Assembly: GCA_948144175.1 (NCBI GenBank)
Contig: CANXME010002652.1
Span: 186,001-250,000, forward strand
Direction: 5' to 3'
Length of the DNA stretch: 64,000 nucleotides
Source: Closterium sp. NIES-65
Taxonomy: Eukaryota > Streptophyta > Zygnematophyceae > Desmidiales > Closteriaceae
Shown: piece by piece, positions 54,899 through 64,000 of the stretch
Layout: each line of letters begins with the position of its first letter
Numbering within the stretch: the first letter of the stretch is position 1
Program-made: the position numbers and the translations under genes
Notes under the pieces: generated by a model
Seen by the model: the letters and a program-made list of their open reading frames with translations, nothing else
Told to the model about the DNA's origin: nothing
The model's database searches: none

Positions 54899-55478
54899 GA
54901 CCGTGTTCTGCAGGTCACGTAGTTGCGCCTCTAGTTGTCGTGCTTCCCTAAAATGGTGGGCACTAGCAACTATGGGACACGCCCCGGGAATAACACGTAT
55001 CGAGAAAGGCAGACAACAAGCATGTGGAAAAAACAATTAGACAATCATCCAGCCAACGGTATGAACAGCGAAGCTCGGCTCATGGAAATAAAATGCATAA
55101 CACATTGACGAGGGGAGGGGGCAAGTGGGGGCCCGGGGGGGGGGGGGGGGGGGGGGAATGTAGGATGTAGTTGAGCAACAATTCAAAAGCTGGCACCGTA
55201 GCTATGAGCGTGTTGCCTTTGCTTACCTTGCGACCGTTCACGCCTTGCGGGTGCTGACGGGTCATTAGGCTGCGAGGTGTGTAGCGCCAGCTCTGTCTGG
55301 CGAGCCTCCGCAGAGCGCACATCTGCCCCGCAAACCGCTGCAGCGCGGTCCTCCGCCGCGCGAACCTCCGCTGCCCGAATCTCCGCTGATCGAATCTCCG
55401 CCGCCCAAACCTCCGCCGCCCGAACCTCCGCCGCGCACACTTCCTCAGCGCGAACCTCCGCTGCGCGCAACTCTGCAA

Positions 55479-55641
55479 AGAGTCACTCTACAACGGTAGT
55501 GAGCTAGACTACGGGGGTTGGCACGAACTACTAGAGGTGATCGTAGCTTTGCTTGGTTCCTTAGTGCTTGCATATTCACGGGAGAAATCGGCTAGAGTTT
55601 TCACTAGCAAAGTAAGAATTACAGAATGATTGAACAAGCAA
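55479..55641 (-). repeat. 3' terminal direct repeat (LTR) of element E
   Basis: 163 bp, inserted within the pentad-repeat exon of element D. Confidence 0.75.
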
Positions 55642-55679
55642 TGACAACAGTGACTACATCACGCACCTAGCAATCCAGC

Positions 55680-56320
55680 CGCTAGCCTGGTCGACCGCCA
55701 GCACAGCTCGGTCGACCGCCTGCCAGTGTTGCGTAGAGGAGCCGTGCCAGCACTGCAGAAAGGCGACCTGCCAACGGAGCAGGTCAACGGAGTGCCAACG
55801 CTGCAGCCGAGCGGCTGTCCAGCGTTGCCCCGTAGAACACAGCAGTGTGCACGCTCGCAGGTGTGCGCAGACGATTGGCCCGACTTGCCTCGTTGGGCAT
55901 CCATCAGCTATTGTCTGCGCCTGACGAGCCACATTTACTCCAGGATACCAACCCACAGCCGCATGCGCCATCACAACCTCGACGACGTTCGCGTGCCTCC
56001 GCAGAACTTGTCGAGCAGGTTACCCGTTCGACCCGGTCGACCATCAGGTGCTTTCGGTCGACCACCACTGCTTCTGGTCGACCACCAGGTCCCTCTGGTC
56101 GACCACCAGGTGCCTCTGGTCGACCACAACTTCTGTCAAGCTACCCCCTGGTCGACGGACCCCTTCCGTCGACCAGAACCATCAGCGGTTGTCGCCGAGC
56201 TCCCCTCGTCGACCGCTGCTCACTTGTCAGGTTGACGGACTGCTCCGTCCCGGTCGAACTGCACGTCGATGGAATGCTTCGGAGGCCTCCCGGTCGAGCT
56301 GTAGGTCCTAGTCGACGTCC
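55680..56320. repeat. GTCGAC-rich region of element E
   Basis: The palindrome GTCGAC occurs at least eight times between 56030 and 56220, mostly as GGTCGACCACCAGG-like units about 21 nt apart. No domain recognised between here and the RNase H end at 56783. Confidence 0.85.
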
Positions 56321-56782
56321 CACCCGTCGCCGAGACCAGTCAGTTGCAGCGGTCGAGCTCCCTAAACTACAGCAACACCACAGCGGTCCCCTGCAGCTCG
56401 ACGAAGCCTGTTGAGCAGCTCTCCCACTGTGAACGGTCGGCTGCTACTCCCGTACATCCGACCAAGTTGTCGGCGTTGCCCAAGCAAGGGTAGGGCCAAC
56501 ACTCCATTCCTGTTAACACTCCCTTGCCGCGCTCACGCTTGGGCCTCCAGCCCACACGGCAGTACTCTACGGAGAAAACTTGTCCTCGGCGTGCACCCCA
56601 TACACAGCACGCCATCACCGCACCAGCCGTGTAGAAGGGCACGGCACCTACTGCTGCACCTCGTCGTCACCGTTGCCAACGTCAGCCAGAAAAACTTGGC
56701 CGATGGCAAATGAGCACTGGTTGAAAGCCGGAAGATGCAGCGCCTTCGTCAGGAAGTCCGCTAGCTGCTCGGTGGTCGGGAT

Positions 56783-57560
56783 CTACTTCAGCACGAATTT
56801 CCCACGCCTCACCATATGCTGCAGCCAAGCGTAGCGTCGCTCCATGTGCTTGAGGTTGCCCATCAACCCCAAGCCCTCAGCGACCGTGATTGCCGACTTG
56901 GTGTCGACGCGGAGGATGGTCGGCTTCCGAGCGTCGAGCAGCTTAAATTCAGCAAGGAGGAAGCGAAGTCGACGCCCCTCCTTGCCGGCATCCGTGGCCG
57001 CCACATACTCCGACTCGGTTGATGACAATGTCGCGCACTTGATGCGCGAGCTCAACCACGAGACGGCGGCCCCTCCGTAGACAAACACATAGCCTCCCGT
57101 GCTCGTCCGGTTCTGCTTGTTGCCCACGTCAACGGCACCGACGTAGCCGATCAGCTCCAACGATTCTGGTCCACCGCTAAACTTTAGGGCGGTGTCGCGG
57201 GTGTCGGCGAGGTAGGTGAGGCAGCGGTCGGCCTCGCGCCGATGCTGGTGGCTCCTCACCGTGAGGCCGCTCCCCAGCTTGCTGCAGGCGAACGCAATGT
57301 CCGGCCTCGTCGTCATCGCCGCGAACTGCAGTGAGCCGACCTTCTACCAGTACTCATCCTCTTCGCGCTCCTGAGCCTCCTCGTTGTCGAACGTCAACTA
57401 AGCGTAGGCGTCGACCGAGACCAGCGTCTTCGGGACTCGACCGCCCTGCTCCTCGTCGATGAAGTGGCTGCACAGGTTGTCGGCGTAGCCCTGGTGGTGC
57501 AGCCATGGCTTCTTGGCCGGCCAGTCGCGCAAGATCTCCAGCCCAAGGTACTTCACCCAC
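56783..57560 (-). pseudogene. RNase H and connection of element E
   Basis: KYLGLEILRDWPAKKPWLHH marks the end of reverse transcriptase; a stop near 57400 follows. Then MTTRPDIAFACSKLGSGLTV, YVGAVDVGNKQNRTSTGGYV (RNase H start; the usual D-x-D/A-D-W pattern is altered to GAVDVG), SSTESEYVAATDAGKEGRRL and VDTKSAITVAEGLG. Ends at 56783. Confidence 0.8.
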
Positions 57561-57764
57561 CGACTGCTCCCCTTCCTCGTCGACGTCCTCGTCGTCGACC
57601 AGCTGCTTTGACCCGTTGACCGGCTGCTCGTCCGCTGCTGACTTCGAGAGCCCCCCTGTCGACTGCCCTGGCTGCTGCTCCCTTGTCCGCTGAACCACTG
57701 ATGTTGCCTCCTGTTTGACCGGCTCCTCTGTTGGCTGCTCCCCTGTCGCCGACAGCTTCCCATC

Positions 57765-59121
57765 CTAGTCGACGAGCTTGGCGCCTTGTCGACCGCCGGC
57801 GATGCCATGGGCCGGCGCCACAGGCGACGCCTCAAGGCTCCCCTCATCGTTGGTGGTCGACACAGGTGCCGACCCAGGCCGATCTGCGACGGGGAACGGA
57901 GGAGCAAGGACAAGGGGAGGGGAAAGAACCTCCACAACATCCTCAACAGCAGGCTTGTCGACTTCGGCGAGCAACGGAACCGTCGCCGTCGAGGTGTCCG
58001 TCGGCGGGTGCGCCTGCGTCCGCCCAGATGCCGGCCCATACTTTGCCTTCCACACCTCCATCGACAACCTCTCGTAGAAGATCACCTCGACCGGCGTGAC
58101 CACCTTGTTGTCGGTCAGGTCGAGCACCTCCCAGCCCTTGCTCTCCGGCGACACACCCAGGTGAAGTCCCCAGCGAGCCTTTCGGCGCCAGCTTCCCACC
58201 ACGTTGCTGCTCGGGAACCATGAACTGCACCATGCAGCCCCACACCCGTGCTAGCGTAAGGTCGGGCTTCTGCCCGGTCAGCAGCTGGTACGGCGTCGTC
58301 CCCGGCGGCGTCGTCGACCGCTCCAAGCGGTTGCGCACCCAGACCGCCTGTCGAAGAGCAAGGTGCCACCAGTTATGCTGCATGCCCATGTGCAGCAGCA
58401 TCGTCCGCACGGACTCGACGACCGTGCACATCTCCCACTCAGCCATGCCATTCTGCTGCGGAGTGTAGGGGCACGTCAGGTCGTGGACGATGCCCTTCCT
58501 GTCGACAAAGTCGGTGAACGCCTTCCCGAGGAACTCCCCTCCTCGATCGGAGAAAAGCGACAGTACCGACTTCTTCGTCTGCCGTTCCACCAGCACCAGC
58601 CACCGCTCGAACTCCCGCAGGACGTCGCTCTTCTTAGCGATCGGCATTGCCCATAAAAATCGAGTATGGCGATCCTTCAGCAGTAGGAAGTACAAGCTGC
58701 CATCTTTGGCAGCCACCTGAAATGGCCCGCACAAGTCAATGTGCACGACAGCTAGCGCCTGCGCTGCGTCCGAGCCTTTGGCGGGGAAGGTGTGCCGTGC
58801 CAGCTTTCCTCCGACGCACGAGACACACGGCGGGTCTGCTGCGGTCGACGACGTGATGTCGAGCCCATCAGCAACATCATGCTTCACGGAGCTCTTGATC
58901 GTGTTGACGCTGACGTGTGCAAGCCGCGCATGTATCCTATCTGGGGTCGTCTTCGTCGCCGAGATGATCGTCCGCAGAGCCACCACCTCGGTCGATGGCG
59001 ACTGCATCGAGCAGGGGCGAAGGTTTGTGCAGAGTACCCGTCCGGTGTAGCGTGCTCGACCAAGTACCTCCCCGCTCGCATCGACGAGTAGCATCTCGTC
59101 GCCGTCACCCTGTAACTGCAC
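57765..59121 (-). pseudogene. Integrase of element E
   Basis: RIHARLAHVSVNTIKSSVKH and CVSCVGGKLARHTFP (zinc-binding part), VVHIDLCGPFQVAAKDGSLY, LLKDRHTRFLWAMPIAKKSD, LSLFSDRGGEFLGKAFTDFV and QQNGMAEWEMCTVVESVRTM (the usual AER is AEW here). A frameshift near 58190 moves into ARWGLHLGVSPESKGWEVLD; TAG at 57765 follows a Pro/Val-rich tail. The next segment joins directly to the end of reverse transcriptase, so fingers and palm with the YVDD site are deleted. Confidence 0.85.
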
Positions 59122-59160
59122 TTCGCTCTCCTTTAGCTGGACAGCAGACAGAAGGTTCGC

Positions 59161-60903
59161 CTATACGTACGGAACGTAGAGTACGTCGGAGATGAGGACC
59201 CGCTTCCCGGCCTCCCCTTGCAGAGCGACGGTTCCGCGACCCTCGACAGGCTGCAATGCTCCGTTGAACCCACGCACGTGCTTCACCCCGTCGCTCGGCT
59301 CCATGTCGACGAAGACCGACTTCGTCCCCATCAGATGGTGGGAGCACCCGCTGTCGAGCAGCACCGCCATCGGGTTGGCCTGCACAGCTGCCGCCACCGC
59401 CTGGAAGTCTTTGCCAGCGTCCGGCGCCAGCGATACCGATTGCTCCACCACGCCGACCATCGAGCACGACGCCTCCTCGTCGCCTCGGCTCTTGCCGCTG
59501 GAGCTGTCGACGTCCTTCGTCGACGACGTCTTCTTCGATGCTTGCTTCTCCTTGCGCGGCTTCTCATCTCGACGGGGGCGACAACTGGCCGATCGACCAC
59601 GGCCTCCCTGGTTGTCGTCTTCGTCACTGTCATCGTGGTTGGGGCATTTGAAGGAGAGATGGTCGGGGTCGCCGCAGATCCAGCACTCCCGCCGTTGACC
59701 ACCACCTCGTTGACCCTTGTCCCGCGTCGACCGCTTCTCGTCGACGTCCTTCGTGGACCGCCCACCTCCGCTACCACCCCCGCCCGGCTTCCCGCGCTGC
59801 CCTTGCTGCTGATTCAGCTTCGTCAATGCAGCGTATTTTGCCTGCGGAAGGAGCTCTGCAGGCTGTTTGGCCTCCTGCATCGCCTCATCTTGAAGAATGT
59901 AGCTGGTGATAGAGTCCTCGTAGAGGGACTCACGCGTGCCGGGCACCATCATCATTCTCTTCATGAGATTGTAGCTGTGTGGCAAGCCCTTGACGATGTG
60001 GGTGATGTAGGACGCTGTCAAGTATTCGGCACCCGCCATCTGCATCTCAGCCAGGATTCGTCGAGCACGGTTGCAGTAATCCGTCGCCGACTCCTGCTTG
60101 CCCATCCGAATGTGAGTCATCTTCTCCTCCAGCTGCCCAATGTACAGGTCGTCCCTGACCTGGTACGTTGACATGATGAAGCGCCATGCCTGGTGACCAG
60201 CATCCAGTCGCTCTCGACAGCTCCTGAGCGCTAGCTGCACCACCGGCGAGCAACACCTCGAGATGACCATGAAGGTGAGCAGGTGAGCAGAACGAAACTC
60301 CCTGTGCAGCTTGACATCCTCCTCGGGCGGAATTGGCATGGTGCCGTCAGCGAAGCCCTTCAGCCCGGCGACCTCCAGCTGAGGTTCGATCGACTCCCTC
60401 CATGTGATGAGGTCCCGTCGACCTTGTAGCGGTGCGACGGTGATCCGGTCCGGCGAGAATTTGAAGTAGCCATACGCCGGTGCAATCCCGCCTGCAGTCA
60501 CATGCGTCGTCGCCGAGAGCCCTCCACCGCTTCGTAGAGGAGAGCGACGTCGAACATCGACGCCGGCACGAGAGCTGCCTGCAGCCGCCGTCGACCGCTG
60601 CACTCGCGCCTGGATTCCATCGACACCACCGTCGACCTTGATCACCCCTCTCTGCCTCGTGCCTTTGCTGCCGCTGACTTGTGCACCACCATCGACCTTG
60701 TCGTCGACGCCACCTTCCTTGCGCACCGGTCGAGGAGAAACCGGACGAGAAGGGTGTTCCGTCGCCCACTGCGACCGGATGCCCAACTCGGCGATCACCA
60801 AGGGGATCGTACCGTACTCGCCATCCGCGTGGCGTCTCCTCGCGTCGCCCAAACGTGCCTCCAAGGTGTCCGCTACGCCCGCATCAACTACGGGGTCGAC
60901 CAT
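59161..60903 (-). CDS. Gag-protease of element E
   Basis: 580-codon frame from MVDPVVDAGVADTLEARLGD. Gag core: RRDLITWRESIEPQLEVAGL, YQVRDDLYIGQLEEKMTHIR, ESATDYCNRARRILAEMQMA and YITHIVKGLPHSYNLMKRMM. The CCHC knuckle CWICGDPDHLSFKC (about 59645-59690) binds RNA, and the protease motif is LLDSGCSHHLMGTKSVFV near residue 516. It ends VLYVPYV then TAG at 59161; the same frame continues ANLLSAVQLKESEVQLQ, so a single stop separates it from the integrase. Confidence 0.9.
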   Translation of the reverse strand: MVDPVVDAGVADTLEARLGDARRRHADGEYGTIPLVIAELGIRSQWATEHPSRPVSPRPVRKEGGVDDKVDGGAQVSGSKGTRQRGVIKVDGGVDGIQARVQRSTAAAGSSRAGVDVRRRSPLRSGGGLSATTHVTAGGIAPAYGYFKFSPDRITVAPLQGRRDLITWRESIEPQLEVAGLKGFADGTMPIPPEEDVKLHREFRSAHLLTFMVISRCCSPVVQLALRSCRERLDAGHQAWRFIMSTYQVRDDLYIGQLEEKMTHIRMGKQESATDYCNRARRILAEMQMAGAEYLTASYITHIVKGLPHSYNLMKRMMMVPGTRESLYEDSITSYILQDEAMQEAKQPAELLPQAKYAALTKLNQQQGQRGKPGGGGSGGGRSTKDVDEKRSTRDKGQRGGGQRRECWICGDPDHLSFKCPNHDDSDEDDNQGGRGRSASCRPRRDEKPRKEKQASKKTSSTKDVDSSSGKSRGDEEASCSMVGVVEQSVSLAPDAGKDFQAVAAAVQANPMAVLLDSGCSHHLMGTKSVFVDMEPSDGVKHVRGFNGALQPVEGRGTVALQGEAGKRVLISDVLYVPYV

Positions 60904-61007
60904 GGCGACTATCGCTGCTGCCGGCCTACGAACGACTTAGTAGGTGCAAAAGTCGGCTCCTGTCTGAAGGTATTTGCGGAGCCGTCCACGCTCACCGCAC
61001 CATACGG

Positions 61008-61170
61008 AGAGTCACTCTACAACGGTAGTGAGCTAGACTACGGGGGTTGGCACAAACTACTAGAGGTGATCGTAGATTTGCTTGGTTCCTTAGTGCTTGC
61101 ACATTCACGGGAGAAATTGGCAAGAGATTTCACTAGCAAATTAGGAATTACACAATGATTGAACAAGCAA
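61008..61170 (-). repeat. 5' terminal direct repeat (LTR) of element E
   Basis: 163 bp. Five bases inside it, minus strand TGGTGCGGTGAGCG could serve as primer binding site, different from that of A, B and C. Confidence 0.7.
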
Positions 61171-61312
61171 CGATAGTCAGACCGCGTTGCACTCGCATTT
61201 CTGATTCCTTTTTTTTTTTAGATAGCTTACTGAGCTTCAGTGTAAGAACTATGACATCACAAGAGTATATTACTAAACTTAAAACTAGGTGTTACATTAC
61301 ATCTAGTCTACT

Positions 61313-62960
61313 CTACTCAGTATCAGAGTCCAGCGCCACTGTGGCACGGACATCAAGGCCATTGTCCTCATCATCACTGTCGTCCGACATGGCTACAGCA
61401 GCACGTGCCTTGCACTTCTTTGAGGACCTCCGCCTTACCACATCTTCATCATCTTCGTCTTCATTGGAGGAAGCAGCTGACGTTCCTCCCTTGGCCTTCC
61501 ACTTAGGGGCTCTCTCTAGAGTGCACTTGGTCGTCACTTTCTTAGCAAGGCGCCTCTTCTTTGCCCCACTCCAAGTAGCCACCATCTCGTTCCAGTTCGG
61601 CTCATACTGTAGGAGCGACATGGACATCAAATCCGCCAGGCATGTGTTGCACAGATTACCGCGGAGCCAGGATTTGATGATGTTTTGCCTCGAGAAGCCG
61701 CGCTCGCACTCGACGGTGCTCAACATCAGCACAACCAGAGCGATCCAGATGCGGACCATGTTGGGGTAGCTCGTCTCCTAGTCTTCGCTGCGTAACATGT
61801 GCTTGAGGCCGGCGTGGAATGACTGGTCCTTGTACTGCGATGCCATCATCTTGGTGAATGGGTGGAGTTCCCTTCCCGCCTTTTTTCAGCTCACTCCTGC
61901 TCGCGCACAGTAGCAAGTACAAGAGGGGGGGATGACAGGGAGAGAAGTCTTTGGGAACATCACATCGAGTGTGAGCCATTGATGCACTCCATAGATAGAC
62001 ACGTACCTGGAAGTACGCACTTCTCCGCACTGAACAACTTGCGGAGAGACAGGAACCAGGCTGCGCAGAGGCGGTCTCTCTTCGCGCTACCCTCGGGGTA
62101 CGCGTCTGGCAGAGAAAGCTTCGCTCCACTGAGGGTGTCTAGGCTCTCCATCCGCTTCAGGAGGTGCTTCACAACTTCCTGCGCAAAACGGGAGGTTACA
62201 GTGATGCACGATTCAATGTCTCCCTTGGACTTCTGACCCTTGATGGCGTCCTCGTGCAGCTTGAAAGTGTGGGTGACGGGACTTCCCTCCCCATCCATGC
62301 CTTCGACAGTCACCTCCCGCTTGCTGTCCATGCTTCTCCAAAAACTCTGTCTGCAACTCGCTATCCTCAGTGTAGTTGATGTCGTGCTCGATGTAGCGTT
62401 GCTTAATCTTGTCGCACGTGTTGTGGACCATTGGTGCCACCCGGGTGATGTCCACCTGCACACGGCAAAAAGCATTTGTCACAGCCGCTCGAATGCATAA
62501 ATAATAGCACGACCCTCACGAGTGCTCACCGTGCGCCGTTAAAATTTCAGGTTCAGCTCGTTGAGCAGCTTCAGCACATCTGCCAGAAAGAATAGGAAAA
62601 GGTGGAACTTAAAACTTGTGACTGTCGCGTATGCCTTCTTGTCTTGCTCCCACAACACCACTATTGCCGCCGGTAGGACTGTCACAAGCCTCTGAATCGC
62701 GTCGCCACGCGCCAGCCAACGAACGTCTTGAAACCCCTGCACCTCCAGAGACGTCTAGTGCAGAATGTGTTGGAGTTCCATGCAGCGGGTGTGCAAGACG
62801 ATGCCCCCAAGTTCTCTGCGACGCTCTGCACGACTGTGTCGACCATGTTGAGGTCGGGCACCGCCTCCGCCGCGTCCTTCGCGGCGAGAGCCTCCCTGCA
62901 TGTGTTCGGATACAAAAGGTTATAACACTGCAACAAGTGTGACAACATAGTCATGCTCAA
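61313..62960 (-). pseudogene. Degenerate hAT transposase (TTF/ZNF862-like), C-terminal part
   Basis: Pieces in order: LNMVDTVVQSVAENLG; CMELQHILH with an in-frame TAG; VQGFQDVRWLARGDAIQRLV and IVVLWEQDKKAYATVTSFKF; LFFLADVLKLLNELNLKF then TAA; after an intron (GT donor near 62530, AG acceptor near 62459) VDITRVAPMVHNTCDKIKQR; frame changes; AYPEGSAKRDRLCAAWFLSL; a TAG near 61782; and the dimerisation region MVRIWIALVVLMLSTVECER, GFSRQNIIKSWLRGNL, ending in an acidic tail at 61313. The VRWLxRGDAIQR and LNLKFQ words are typical of DUF4371/TTF-type hAT proteins. This is a different hAT lineage from the one at 1-4214. Confidence 0.78.
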
Positions 62961-63026
62961 TCAACCCACAAATAACGACAACGGACTTGTGAGCAATGCA
63001 GTGGCACGTCACCAAGTGTGGGACTT

Positions 63027-63565
63027 TCAGTTTGAGCTGCGTCGCCACGACAGTTCGTGGAGCTTCTCTAGTAGCGCGTCTGGATCACGGACATGGATGG
63101 TGCTTCTAGAAGGCCCAGGATCACCTGTCGGATGTGCTGCTGTTGGAGTTGATGAAGTACCTACTCTAAGCGCTGGGGTGGGGCGTGCCATGATGCGGAC
63201 GTGTGGAACCCCTGCCTTAGCAATCCGCAGTGTGCTCTGGCTAAATCGGCCTGCCTTGGGGAAGCGGGGCACGGCAGTACCACCTGAAGTGCTAGGCGCC
63301 GCTTGCGATCTACGATTTGGTGTATTCCGTGTAGAGGAACTAGGGGAGACAGGCGGTGTGCTGCTGAAAGCCCGCATAGCAATAACAGCGGGCCATGAAA
63401 CAGGAGTAACATTCTGCCGATTCGGGGAAGAAACCACTGGAACGCGTGTCGGCAAAGACGAGCCTAACACGGTGGCAGGCTGGGAGCGTCGTAGGAAATT
63501 TAGGCCCGTGACTGGTGGTTTGGGCAGTGGGGTGGGTGATCCAGCAGCTTCCGCGTCGTCCGCCA
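63027..63565 (-). CDS. Hypothetical Ser/Pro/Thr-rich reading frame
   Basis: Open from ATG at 63565 (MADDAEAAGSPTPLPKPPVT) to a stop at 63027; the same frame also extends upstream to an ATG at 63860. Rich in Pro, Ser, Arg and Thr with no recognised domain. It could be the N-terminal exon of the hAT remnant downstream, since it lies on the same strand, or a chance frame. A plus-strand frame overlaps the same region (62953-63771), so coding is not certain. Confidence 0.3.
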
Positions 63566-64000
63566 TGGCGAGAAGTTGGACTGACGTGAAAGGGGAGATA
63601 ACTAGTGTAATCGTTCGTGGTGATAATGGCTGGGTGGGGCGTTTGAAAGAGAACCTTGGAGAAGAAGGACCCCTGGAAACCCCCAACGCCCGACCACAAA
63701 CCCCATTTGACAAAGCGCGCATGGTTCCCGAAAACTGTGGGTGGCACCACTTGACTGTGGTGATCCCGTAGCGCGCTTCCTGAACATTCTGCAGGCGCCA
63801 AATTTGTAGGTTTGAGGTGCTGGATTGATGACCGTTGTACAAAAATAACCAATCCCTCACTTGTGACAGGCCACGTACAACAGAAACGGTCCTAAGTGGG
63901 CAAGTCGTGACGCAAACATCACGTGAGTTCAGCTGTGAACCTGACTGTTTGCCTGTTGCAGCAGCATTGTGTTGATGTGGTGGCGAAGGATACCATACAC
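63566..64000. other. Right window edge, nothing assigned
   Basis: No motif recognised apart from the upstream extension of the frame described above (to 63860). Confidence 0.4.

Larger units (their letters stand above)
50640..55478 (-). mobile_element. Degenerate Copia element D, interrupted by element C
   Basis: Order on the minus strand: coiled-coil region (55478-53251, with C inside), gag-like region (53250-52500), integrase (52400-51573), then the end of reverse transcriptase and RNase H (51160-50640). No LTRs were identified and the right border is cut by element E, so this is a fragment. Frames change repeatedly. Confidence 0.7.
53251..55478 (-). pseudogene. Coiled-coil coding region split by element C and an intron
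   Basis: Exon 55227-55478 encodes repeated RAAEV/RAAEI pentads (15-nt repeats). A donor GTAAGC follows; the intron 54948-55226 carries a run of about 22 G on the plus strand (55137-55158). The exon from 54947 reads EARQLEAQLRDLQNTV and, beyond the inserted element C (53430-54898), continues as STLNAHLQEARSKIKAVEAE and RENMKAQLESMQRQLSAEF in the same frame. Heptad-like charge pattern suggests a coiled coil. Confidence 0.65.
55479..61170 (-). mobile_element. Ty1/Copia element E, reverse transcriptase core deleted
   Basis: Bounded by 163-bp direct repeats (55479-55641 and 61008-61170) that share AGAGTCACTC to GAACAAGCAA and differ at about ten positions. They are likely LTRs, though canonical TG...CA ends and a clear polypurine tract are not seen. 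Flanking TGCAA and AGCAA match at four of five positions. Between them, gag, protease, integrase and RNase H lie in Copia order. Confidence 0.75.

Overview
The window is eukaryotic nuclear DNA from the green plant lineage. Genes are split by GT-AG introns. An array of 72-nt leucine-rich-repeat exons has the exon style of plant LRR receptor genes, a LysM/EGF gene follows it, and LTR-retrotransposons of the Ty1/Copia type plus hAT and Plavaka-type DNA transposons fill most of the rest. From memory, the GC-rich Copia gag proteins resemble those of streptophyte algae (Zygnematophyceae such as Closterium). That placement is an impression, not a proven assignment.

Layout. 1-4214 (minus): a hAT transposase gene with open exons, cut by the left window edge, whose largest intron is a 19/23-nt minisatellite. 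5755-19502 (plus): eighteen LRR exons, each exactly 72 nt and phase 2, separated by introns full of dispersed repeats; several are tandem copies of multi-exon blocks, and one intron holds a decayed second hAT element (13130-14280). 20570-28254 (minus): the 3' part of a Plavaka-like transposase gene in four open exons, with every large intron swollen by a minisatellite (41-nt units in a 903-bp higher-order repeat; 63-nt and about 40-nt units; a 189-bp higher-order repeat). 28882-31039 (plus): six exons encoding two EGF-like and two LysM-like segments and a stop codon. The first of these exons has the reading phase that the LRR exons need, so LRR array and EGF-LysM exons may be one gene interrupted by the transposon.

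31040-33096 holds a MITE candidate and small inverted repeats. 33097-47852 is a Copia element (B, minus, TSD ATCAA) interrupted in its RNase H region by a second Copia element (A, 33864-41301, TSD ACGAC). 47853-50600 has no gene I can support. 50640-55478 is a degenerate Copia (D, minus) with a coiled-coil gag-like region, itself interrupted by a 1.47-kb non-autonomous LTR element (C, 53430-54898). 55479-61170 is another Copia (E, minus) bounded by 163-bp direct repeats and lacking the reverse transcriptase core. 61313-62960 is a degenerate hAT transposase, followed by an unidentified open frame.

The only non-transposon coding potential I can support is the LRR array and the EGF-LysM exons. 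The secreted, cysteine-rich, carbohydrate-binding type of domain suggests an extracellular or cell-surface role, but no kinase or membrane segment is visible.
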